Assembly: GCA_003224145.1 (NCBI GenBank)
Contig: QHYN01000202.1
Location: forward strand, 1-54,997
DNA length: 54,997 nt
Direction of reading: 5' to 3'
Origin: Acidobacteriota bacterium
Lineage (GTDB): Bacteria; Acidobacteriota; Terriglobia; Acidiferrales; UBA7541
In this document: one piece after another, positions 15,995 through 24,100 of the stretch
How the letters are laid out: each line of letters starts with the position of its first letter
How positions within the stretch are numbered: the stretch's first letter is position 1
Translations under genes and position numbers: made by a program
The notes under the pieces: generated by a model
Databases searched by the model: none
What the model saw: only the letters and a program-made list of their open reading frames with translations
Told to the model about the DNA's origin: nothing

Positions 15995-16873
15995 ATGCAA
16001 ATGCTAATGCGATCAAATAAGTACAGGTTCAGCAGCTGGCGGCGGAAGCGGGGGACCAGCTTCAAATCTGAAAACGATCCCTCTAATGTGGCGATGCTGA
16101 ACATCGCGGTTGATTCCCGATCATTGTTTCGCCGTAGTGCTCCACGCTTGTTACCACGCAGGGACGCGCTAGTTTTTGATAAAGTTTTCCAAGCTCTCCT
16201 TGCGGAGGCAAATCGAGAGCTCGCGAGTTTGTTGCAAGAAGTGAGCGCGGTGCCAGACGACACGCCCCTTCGCGGCACTCAGAGCCGGCGGTTCAATGAG
16301 CTCCTCATGCGCGCAGTTCGGTGTGCCACGAAGCAGTACATGCTTCAGGCCGAACTGGGCAACCTTGCACTCACCGACGAACTGACGGGCTTGTATAACC
16401 GTCGCGGCTTTATGGCCATTGCCGAGCGCCAATTGAAAGTGGCTCGCCGGTCCGGGCGGAGTATGCTGCTCTTTTTCGTTGACGTGGACGGCCTGAAACA
16501 GATTAACGATTCGTTCGGCCATGCCGAAGGTGACTGTGCGTTAAAGCGTACTGCCCAAGCCCTGGAAATGACATTTCGAGATTCCGATATTATTGCACGA
16601 CTGGGAGGCGATGAGTTCGCTGTTCTTGCAATTGAGGCCTCGAACCAGAGCGAAGCCACAATCAGGACCCGCCTCTGTGAGCATCTGAAATCGAGCGGGA
16701 CTGAACGGTCCCGGTACACAATTTCATTGAGCTTAGGCGTTGCACGTTTCAATAGGCGCAGCAGTACATCGATTGGAGAATTGATGGCCGACGCTGACCG
16801 GGCGATGTACGAACAACGGCGGCACCGGTCGACCCTCAGTCTCGCTTCGATGATGAATGATCAATCTGTGTAG
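15995..16873 (+). CDS. GGDEF diguanylate cyclase
   Basis: The 292-residue protein makes c-di-GMP from two GTP. The GGDEF domain spans about 125-285: TDELTGLYNRRGF (127-139), FVDVDGLKQINDSFGH, and the catalytic GGDEF at 204-208. The inhibitory I-site RxxD is intact as RDSD at 195-198, with the usual five-residue spacing, so product inhibition is expected. The first 60 residues are basic and unassigned. Residues about 65-120 form a helical segment (VFQALLAEANRELASLLQEV) that may dimerise or receive the signal. No membrane helix or receiver domain is seen. It sits behind the HTH gene in the stressosome-linked island. Confidence 0.9.
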   Translation: MQMLMRSNKYRFSSWRRKRGTSFKSENDPSNVAMLNIAVDSRSLFRRSAPRLLPRRDALVFDKVFQALLAEANRELASLLQEVSAVPDDTPLRGTQSRRFNELLMRAVRCATKQYMLQAELGNLALTDELTGLYNRRGFMAIAERQLKVARRSGRSMLLFFVDVDGLKQINDSFGHAEGDCALKRTAQALEMTFRDSDIIARLGGDEFAVLAIEASNQSEATIRTRLCEHLKSSGTERSRYTISLSLGVARFNRRSSTSIGELMADADRAMYEQRRHRSTLSLASMMNDQSV

Positions 16874-16981
16874 ATCTTATGGAATTATCGGCGCTGCTGT
16901 TCGTGAGGATTCCCACAGTCTTTCTGCACTGTCCAGTCCGGTGCGATCTGACTGAGGCCAACTGGAAAGGCCATTTCAGAT

Positions 16982-17374
16982 ATGCCTTTGAGGTCTGGAC
17001 GACTTGAGAAACGGACTCGGCTGACTGTCCCCGTGCAGATTTCCAGTCTCCAGGACGCCACCGTCACAGAGCGAACGGCCACCGAAAACGTATGTTCTTC
17101 AGGATTACGAATCTTGACACAAAGGCCTAAGGAGCTGAATGAACGACTGCTGATCCGGTCACTGGATAGGGAGCTGCGAACGCTCGCACGGGTTGTTTAT
17201 TGTCAGCGGCTCTCCGATGGACGTTTTGGCCTTGGACTGCAGTGCCAGCGAGAGGTCGCCAATTGGCCAAAGACGCCTTGGCCGACGCAAATTGAGTGGT
17301 GGCCCCCTGGAGAGGTGCTGGATCCTTCATGGCGCACGCCGTTCTCGCGATTCCGACCAACTCCCTCCAACTAA
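16982..17374 (+). CDS. PilZ-domain protein
   Basis: This 130-residue protein is likely a c-di-GMP receptor. The arginine motif is RLEKR (residues 7-11), and the second motif reads NVCSSG (36-41), where the usual [D/N]xSxxG serine is a cysteine. The beta-barrel strands follow (GLRILTQ, RTLARVVYCQRL, RFGLGLQCQ). The last 35 residues are Trp/Pro-rich and not part of PilZ. It lies 108 bases after the diguanylate cyclase gene and ends 14 bases from the convergent UpxY gene. c-di-GMP binding is probable but the Ser-to-Cys change needs testing. Confidence 0.78.
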   Translation: MPLRSGRLEKRTRLTVPVQISSLQDATVTERTATENVCSSGLRILTQRPKELNERLLIRSLDRELRTLARVVYCQRLSDGRFGLGLQCQREVANWPKTPWPTQIEWWPPGEVLDPSWRTPFSRFRPTPSN

Positions 17375-17388
17375 CTTGTCCGAGTGGG

Positions 17389-17985
17389 CTAGCGCTGCAT
17401 CCGGATCGATTGCGTCAATAAAGAAGGAACTGGAGTGGCTCGGTCAGAGCGCGCGTCGAACGCAGCATGCCGTGCCGAATGTGCGCCACTTAACCAGCTG
17501 CGCTCAACTTCGACTGCTACAGAGCGCTGCAGTAGGCTTACGGGTAGCACAAGTTTCAGCCCCGACTTAATTTTGATCAGCATTCCGGTAAGACCGCGCA
17601 GAGGTCCATCGTCAAGCCGTGCCACGTGCCCTACTTGTAGGTACGGCCACGGCATTATTGGAATGCCGCTCTTCCCGACACGCTGAAGAGCGGCAACTTC
17701 TTGCTCCTTCACGGGAATCGGGGTTTCGCCGGCTCCCACGATCTGGACTACACCCGGCGTCATGAGAACAGGCAAACGATGGTGTGGGTCCATTCGGCAA
17801 AATAGATATCCTGGAAATAGCGGCACCCCGCATTCCTTGGTGGGGTCGGACCCAAGACTTATAAATCTAGCAACAGGTAAGAAACACTTATAACCGGCGT
17901 TTTCGAGGAACAAGGTGGCAGTTTTCTCTGTACCCGTTTTGACGAGGATTGCAAACCACGGCCATTGTTGACTGCGAATGCTCAT
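17389..17985 (-). CDS. Orphan NusG/UpxY/RfaH-like antitermination protein
   Basis: The ATG at 17985 has GGAG about 7 bases upstream; the frame extends farther without family similarity. In the 198-residue product the NusG N-terminal domain is visible: WFAILVKTGTEKTATLFLENAGYKCFLP, then VPLFPGYLFCRMD, VLMTPGVVQIVGAG and IPVKEQEVAALQRV. A KOW-like segment follows (YLQVGHVARLDDGPLRGLTG). It is about 40 percent identical by eye to the gene at 54210-54758. Such specialised NusG paralogues normally head the operon they control, but no polysaccharide gene follows this one. The last 40 residues are variable. Confidence 0.85.
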   Translation of the reverse strand: MSIRSQQWPWFAILVKTGTEKTATLFLENAGYKCFLPVARFISLGSDPTKECGVPLFPGYLFCRMDPHHRLPVLMTPGVVQIVGAGETPIPVKEQEVAALQRVGKSGIPIMPWPYLQVGHVARLDDGPLRGLTGMLIKIKSGLKLVLPVSLLQRSVAVEVERSWLSGAHSARHAAFDARSDRATPVPSLLTQSIRMQR

Positions 17986-18265
17986 TGTGACTCCGCTTGT
18001 GAAGTTGGTGCCAGGAGAAATCCAACTATTCCTGGTACCCTCACAGGGCGCCTGGGTTACCCTCACGCTCGGACTCAGACCACCTTTCAGGCGAGGCTAA
18101 ATCCGGGCCTTGCAGAACCGTAACGAAGACAGAGATCCTCCACCATCCGGTCTAAACCTTAAATGTTGCAGCAGGCAATTCCCACGGTGCGGAGTGGCTC
18201 CCGTAACGCGGTCAGGTCTGTTCTCCGCATGTCGCTGCTGCCTGCTTCAATTGCCCTTCGGCAGA

Positions 18266-18364
18266 CCTTACGCGGTTCGGACCGGCCTCGCGGCTGCCGC
18301 ACTTGTTGTACTGGCGCTTTTTTCCGGGAGCAATCTCAATGCGTTTGTTTATTTCCAGTTCTGA
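18266..18364 (+). pseudogene. C-terminal scrap of an MBOAT acyltransferase gene
   Basis: The last 32 codons before TGA 18362-18364 share 26 of 32 residues with the C-terminus of the MBOAT protein encoded at 47556-48989, including LVVLALFSGSNLNAFVYF. No upstream MBOAT sequence is present in frame. It is therefore a relic of another copy, not a functional gene. The open frame that extends upstream to 18110 has no similarity to the family. Confidence 0.75.
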
Positions 18365-18455
18365 ACCTGCAATCTCTCACAAAACCCAGGTCGGGATCTG
18401 TGCCCTCCTCGTTGTGGCGTTGGAGATCTCCAGCGATAATTGAAGAGTGTGAGAG

Positions 18456-19937
18456 TTACTGCTCAAACACCAACACTGCGGGATTCGCATCGTTCATTGT
18501 AATCACTACAAATTTCGATGGGGACACGATGTACATGATATAGCTCCCGCCTTGAATGATGCCTCTTCCATTTGTAGGCGTTGAGGACACGTAATATGGG
18601 ACGCTGACCGGAACGCCCAAACTGGGTCCGCTTGGGGCGCCGATATCCTTGGTGCCGATGATGGTGCCGGTCGGGATGACACCGTCCGCCGTGAACTCGC
18701 CCGAGAAGATGACTGTCCCAAGCGAGGCGGCGTAGCTAGTATAACCGGCATACCTGCCCATCACCGAGGCATTGGTGAACGTCCCCGCTGCCTGGGGGTC
18801 GGCGAACCCGAAGAAAGCGGAACTGACCCAAAAGGCTTGGTTGGAGCTGACCAAGTAAGCATTCGCGGCACTCGCCCCGACGCCTATGGTTACCCGTCCA
18901 TTGCCATTCACGATGTACGTTCCGGACAGGCCGGTGAGGGTTGTATCCAGCCCGCCGCAGTTTTCGTCGTAGTCTAGAGAAAGAGCGCCATTGCCGTTGC
19001 CAGTAAGCAAGCCTACGAGCACGTTCGGCGCGACGCTGCCTCCGCTAGAACACACGCGTTGGCCTGTAAGGGAAAGCACCATACCGCCGTTCAGTGAGGC
19101 GTTGGAGAAGCCTCCTAGCGGCATTTTCTGGTGCATTACAGAGCCGTTTAGCAATGGCGTGACGCTGGTGACCGCGTCAATTTCCATCGCGAACAGCTTT
19201 CCGGCGTTAACAACGTAAAAGATGAAATTGAGATTCTGTGCCAGCCCGGCGACTAAGGGGGGCAAGCTCATCATGCCCCGGCCAGTTGTGCTGTCGGCTA
19301 CGGCGTAAGTCCCGGCGGCAAACTGCGCCCCAGCAAAAATACCTGACCGGCTGCTGTCGGCGGTTCCGTCGGTGATAGCGCCCAGTCCGTTCGCAGTGAA
19401 ACGACCCGCAAGCATCGTCCGATCGTTAAAGCCGTCCAAGCCGGTGAAACCAAAGGCATAGTCACCCGCTATTGCGGCCGTGTTGTATGCAGTGGTGTCC
19501 GCCTTTTCCATGGTCCCCGAGCCGACCTCTCCGATTCCTCCTGTAGCGTCAATCTCGATGAACTGAGCGTTCCCGTTGGCCATCATGGCAAACGCGAGTG
19601 TACCGCCGCCAGGAATATTTAGGTTCATCACACCCCTGTGGTCCGCACCGATTGCATAAGTCCCGGTGAACGTTAGAGCGGTTGCTCTCTGCTGGGGTTG
19701 TGCGCTATTGGTGTCCAGCTCGCCGTTCGTTAGATTCCCGGCCCCATCGGCCGTGAATCTTCCCACCGCGGCGAAAACAGTCGAGGCGCCACCGCCACCG
19801 GTGGTCATCCCGTTGAATGTGAAGGCATAGTCGCCCTTCAGCTCCGCGTCGTTCACTCCGGGATTGCTCTGGGCCCGGGTCGCCGAAGCAAGAACCAACG
19901 CAAAGCACGTGACCAGCAGAACGTTTAGCTTACTCAT
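18456..19937 (-). CDS. Secreted protein of four repeated beta modules
   Basis: The ATG at 19937 follows AAGGAGAGGAAAG, and the first residues form a signal peptide (MSKLNVLLVTCFALVLASATRAQS). The mature 470 residues contain about four modules of roughly 110 residues, each opening with KGDYAFTFNGM or a variant such as AGDYAFGFTGLDG. Each then has GRFTADGAGNLTNGELDTNS, GTYAIGADHRGVM, and a strand like FAMMANGNAQFIEIDA. The modules have no Cys pairs except in the third. The pattern is that of all-beta surface or extracellular proteins common in acidobacterial genomes; function unknown. An ACCCGATTG element lies about 200 bases upstream. Confidence 0.78.
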   Translation of the reverse strand: MSKLNVLLVTCFALVLASATRAQSNPGVNDAELKGDYAFTFNGMTTGGGGASTVFAAVGRFTADGAGNLTNGELDTNSAQPQQRATALTFTGTYAIGADHRGVMNLNIPGGGTLAFAMMANGNAQFIEIDATGGIGEVGSGTMEKADTTAYNTAAIAGDYAFGFTGLDGFNDRTMLAGRFTANGLGAITDGTADSSRSGIFAGAQFAAGTYAVADSTTGRGMMSLPPLVAGLAQNLNFIFYVVNAGKLFAMEIDAVTSVTPLLNGSVMHQKMPLGGFSNASLNGGMVLSLTGQRVCSSGGSVAPNVLVGLLTGNGNGALSLDYDENCGGLDTTLTGLSGTYIVNGNGRVTIGVGASAANAYLVSSNQAFWVSSAFFGFADPQAAGTFTNASVMGRYAGYTSYAASLGTVIFSGEFTADGVIPTGTIIGTKDIGAPSGPSLGVPVSVPYYVSSTPTNGRGIIQGGSYIMYIVSPSKFVVITMNDANPAVLVFEQ

Positions 19938-20375
19938 CTTTCCTCTCCTTGTTGGCCTGGCGGTGAGGTGGAACTGATTTGGCTGCGAACCAGCGATCAT
20001 GACCGCTCTCCTTAGCGAGCATTCGCGGCTTAAGCTAGCAATGCTTAGCATCGGGCGAGGACGCTCTGTCTTTCCTCCTCTTGACCATCTTCGAGATAGC
20101 TCGCATCCCTTGTACCTATGCTTCAATAGCGACCGGAAGGCAATCGGGTGGATCCCGGGAACCGGGATAGGGAAATGGCCTAAGACGTGGTTAGATGCCG
20201 ACCGGACCAATGGGAATAAATCTGGTCCCGGACTCGCGAACCAGAGTTCTTACTGAGAAGATAAATCCAGAAAGACTGCCCTGTTGATTTTCCTTGGCTG
20301 TACGTGCTCCTTGTAGATCCGCCACCAAGAGAACGCTCTACGAACCGGTGGGTAGCGTGCCAACGCGTCAGAAAT
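19938..20375. other. Intergenic region with an inverted repeat and the ACCCGATTG element
   Basis: No credible coding sequence is seen in these 438 bases. ATCCCGG-GAA-CCGGGAT at 20152-20168 is a perfect 7-pair inverted repeat. CAATCGGGTG at 20141-20150 lies just before it. Both are on the promoter side of the secreted repeat protein. Confidence 0.45.
20141..20168 (-). promoter_or_regulatory. Candidate operator upstream of the repeat-built secreted protein
   Basis: On the minus strand CACCCGATTGCC (shared ACCCGATTGCC with 14732-14742) adjoins a perfect palindromic element, ATCCCGG-GAA-CCGGGAT. It lies about 205-230 bases before the ATG at 19937. This is a possible regulator site by sequence only. 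Confidence 0.3.
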
Positions 20376-20888
20376 TCAAAGTAGACGGGTAAATTGAATC
20401 CCAATCATGCTTCGACCGAAATGTTCCTCGCCTACGAACGCTACGCGGCACAGCTGATCTTCCTCAGTGGCCGGATTTATCAGAATGAGTTCTTGGCCAG
20501 GCGCCACTTTTGTCGCAAGCGTGATGAGTCCGCCGCGGACGTTCAACCGACGGACGTTCGTTTCCTCCTGAAAAGCCTCTTCGTCATCACCGCGACCATA
20601 AACCAGAACCGGCAAATCCTGTACCAGGTCTGGGATCGCCTTCGCATCGCGCAGGACCGAAACCCTTTTTGGGAGCGCAAGGCCGTAAAAGCGATTACCG
20701 CAGCTTTCGCATCGGAAGGGCCGAGCAAGTAAGAGGGGCAACAGAACGACCTCCATGAGATTCCTTCTTTGCGATCGGCGGACTTCAATGCTGCTGCAGG
20801 ATGGGCAATGTCCGTCCATCATCCAACGCAATAAATCCGAAGCAATATCTAGCATAGACCTTGTGTCGGTATTTCTCTCTGGTTTCAC
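20376..20888 (-). CDS. Zinc-ribbon plus PilZ-like protein
   Basis: The GTG at 20888 gives 170 residues; an ATG at 20855 is an alternative start. The first part has CPSC (about residues 28-31) and CESCGNRFYG (about 60-69), a split zinc-ribbon pair separated by a hydrophobic or basic stretch (NLMEVVLLPLLLARPF). Residues about 90-170 look like a divergent PilZ barrel: TNVRRLNVRGGLITL in place of the D/NxSxxG strand, then VAPGQELILINP and CRVAFVGEEHFGRSMIGIQF. The canonical RxxxR motif is not evident, so c-di-GMP binding is doubtful. It is convergent with nothing close by and is followed downstream by the secreted repeat protein on the same strand. Confidence 0.62.
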   Translation of the reverse strand: MKPERNTDTRSMLDIASDLLRWMMDGHCPSCSSIEVRRSQRRNLMEVVLLPLLLARPFRCESCGNRFYGLALPKRVSVLRDAKAIPDLVQDLPVLVYGRGDDEEAFQEETNVRRLNVRGGLITLATKVAPGQELILINPATEEDQLCRVAFVGEEHFGRSMIGIQFTRLL

Positions 20889-20958
20889 ACCCTCAGGGAA
20901 TTAAGACTGACTGCCGCCCATTGGGGCAGTCCGACCAATGCCCAATTCCCGTCCCCTC

Positions 20959-21021
20959 GGTAACCAAGCCACCCCTCATTTTTGGCCCGTAGGCAACCAG
21001 GCCATGTCCAATTTTTGACCC
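20959..21021. repeat. Degenerate tandem repeat, two copies, period 33
   Basis: Copy 1 (20959-20988) and copy 2 (20992-21021) share 22 of 30 bases, with the frame GGyAACCArGCC followed by ATTTTTGrCCC. They lie between the zinc-ribbon/PilZ gene and the large surface protein gene. Confidence 0.5.
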
Positions 21022-21174
21022 TCTGACCAGTTGTATCCCCGCAATCACTAGCCCAGACTCTGACCAGAGCTTATTAGTACTAGTACCTTTAGGCGTAGTT
21101 GTTGCTCTCGGTTGAGCTCATCTCCCTCTTCAAAATGAACCAGCCGCCGGAGCAGGAAAGCTAGGGCGGGGAAA

Positions 21175-24100
21175 ATGGCGATTGCGTCCTCAAGATCGTT
21201 GAACCGGCGGGGAAGGCATCTCTCCAAACCTGTGTGTTCTTGTTCTTCCTTTTTGGGCGAGGTGTTCCTGTTGTTGGCTTCGCTTGCGCCACTGGGAGCG
21301 ATTACTGGTTGCTCAGGCTTGGTTAGTGGCAGCAGCACCAATCCGCCGCCCTCTACCCTCAGCATTACGAACGTACAAGCCACATCCACTACGACGTACA
21401 CCACTCAGATCGCTTGGACAACGAACGTCGCTGCCAATTCCATCGTGGATTATGGCACCACAACTTCGTACGGGTTCAGCACGCCCCTTGACCTCACAAT
21501 GGTCACGAGCCACCAGGTAACGGTCTCCGGTTTGGCGGCCGGTACGACCTACTATTATCAAGTCCAATCAACGGATTCTAAGAATAATAACGGGAAGAGT
21601 GGTGGCCACAGATTTGCAACGGCCGGCGTCAGCATTTCCGGCACGATTACTCCCACCAAGGGTGGGAGCGGGGCGACAGTGACGCTAAGCGGGACCTCGA
21701 GTGCTACCACAACAGCAAACGGCTCAGGAGCGTATACGTTCACGGGATTAGCGAGCGGGTCTTACGGAGTAACGCCGAGCAATGCGGGCTATTCCTACAC
21801 GCCGACGAACCAAAATGTAACTTTGACCACGTTGAACATGACAGGGGTGAATTTCTCTGCGACTGGGACGGCGCTAGCGCCGACGATCACCACGCAGCCG
21901 GTGAATCAGACGGTGACGGCAGGGCAGATAGCCTCCTTCAATGTGGCCGCCACAGGGACTGCCCCGCTCGGCTATCAGTGGAACAAGAACGGTACGGCTG
22001 TCTCGGGGGCGACTTCGTCCAGCTACACCACCCCAGCCACAAGCAGTTCTGACAACGGGGCGCAGTTCACCGTGGTAGTCAGCAATACCGCTGGGAGCGT
22101 GACCAGCAACGCGGCTGCTCTCACTGTTAGTGCCGCCCCGGTCGCACCTTCGATTACGGCGCAGCCTGCCAGCCAGACGGTGACGGCAGGGCAGACAGCC
22201 TCCTTCAATGTGGCCGCCACAGGGACTGCCCCGCTCAGTTATCAGTGGAACAAGAACGGTACGGCTGTCTTGGGGGCGACTTCGCTCAGTTACACCACCC
22301 CAGCCACAAGCAGTTCTGACAACGGGGCGCAGTTCACCGTGGTTGTCAGCAACACGGCCGGAAGTGTAACCAGCAGCGCCGCCACGCTCACCGTCAATGC
22401 GGCTCCCCTTGCGCCTTCGATCACAACACAGCCCGCAAGCCAGACGGTGACGGCCGGGCAGACGGCGACGTTTACGGTGGTGGCGACGGGGACCGCGCCG
22501 CTCAGTTACCAGTGGCAGAAGAACAGCGGGAACATCGCGGGAGCGACGTCAAGTAGCTACACAACACCAGCGACAACGACGGCGGATAGCGGGTCGACGT
22601 TTGCGGTGGTGGTGAGCAACAGTGCGGGTACAGCAACGAGCAGCGCAGCGACGCTGACGGTGAATCCGGCACCGGTAGCGCCAACGATCACCACGCAGTC
22701 GGCGAACCAGACGGTGACGGCGGGGCAGACGGCGACGTTCACGGTGGTGGCGACAGGCACCGCGCCGCTCGGTTACCAGTGGCAGAAGAACGGAGCGAAC
22801 CTCGCGGGGGCGACGTCAGCAAGCTACACGACACCCGCGACGACAACCGCAGATAGCGGGTCCACATTCCGAGTCATGGTAACGAACACCGCCGGTACAG
22901 CAACGAGCAGCGCAGCGACGCTGACGGTGAATCCGGCACCGGTAGCGCCGGCGATCACCACTCAGCCGGTCAGCCAGACGGTCACGGCCGGACAGACGGC
23001 AACGTTCTCGGTTACCGCGACGGGCACCGCCCCGCTTACTTACCAGTGGCAGAAGAACGGGGTAGCCATCAGCGGTGCGAGTTCGGCAAGCTACACAACC
23101 CCAGCCACAACGACTTCGGACAGCGGCACACAGTTCACTGTCGCCATCAGCAACGGTGTCGGTACCGTGATTAGTTCCGCTGCATCGCTAAGCGTTAATC
23201 CTTTGTTGCCGACCGCAGCGTATGCCTTCAATGAGGGCAGCGGAAACACCACCCTCGATGCCTCTGGCAACGGAAACTCGGGGACCTTGTCCGGCCCCTC
23301 CTGGACGACAGCGGGACACTACGCAAACGCCCTATCATTCAATGGAACCAATGCCTACGTCGAGGCAGCCAATTCCAACTCTTTGAATCCTGGAACGGCG
23401 GCAACCTTCTCGGCCTGGGTGTATATGCTCGCTGCCAATGCCGACATCTCCTCGGTCATCAACAAGTGGAGCCAGACCATCGATGATGAGTATTTATTCG
23501 GGCTGGATTCAAGCAATCGCCTCAACTTCTCTTGGCAGACCACGGGCGGGAACACATGGGGCCAGCCGTCCTACTATATCGTTACGGGAAACAGCCAAGT
23601 TCCTTTAAGCACATGGACGTACATCACAGTCGTTAGAAACGGCCCGGCCGTCAGCTTCTACATCAATGGGAGTCTGGATGCGACATTCAGCGCCGCGGCG
23701 GACACCAATCCCTTCCGAAGCGGGATCAACACGCTGCGGATCGGTGGGCAGAACCGCGGGGGGATGGTACGGGTCTTGAATGGGACGATCGACGAAGTAC
23801 GGATGTACAACCAAGCGCTGACCCCAGCCCAGATCCAGAGCGATATGAACACGCCAATCAGCACCCCGCCTGTTCCACCGTTGATCACCTCTCAGCCGGT
23901 CAATCAAAGCGTCCTAGTGGGACAGACGGCAACGTTCTCGGTTACCGCAACGGGCACTGCTCCGCTCAGCTATCAATGGCAAAAGAACGGAAATGCCATC
24001 AGCGGAGCTACCTCGTCCTCCTACACGACGCCGGCTACAAGTACATCAGATAACGGCACGCAGTTCACCGTCGTGGTCAGCAATTCGGCGGGCAGCGTCA

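Noticed and set aside
18110-18265. Upstream part of the open frame ending in the MBOAT-like tail
   Set aside because: It shows no similarity to the family and no ribosome-binding site. Only the last 32 codons are recognisable, so it is called a relic.
18421-18432. Palindrome TGGAGATCTCCA as an operator or terminator
   Set aside because: Palindromes of 12 bases are expected by chance several times in a window of this size. It has no T tract and no promoter context.
19999-20256. 85-codon plus-strand open frame upstream of the secreted repeat protein
   Set aside because: It has no ribosome-binding site or family features and overlaps the presumed promoter region.
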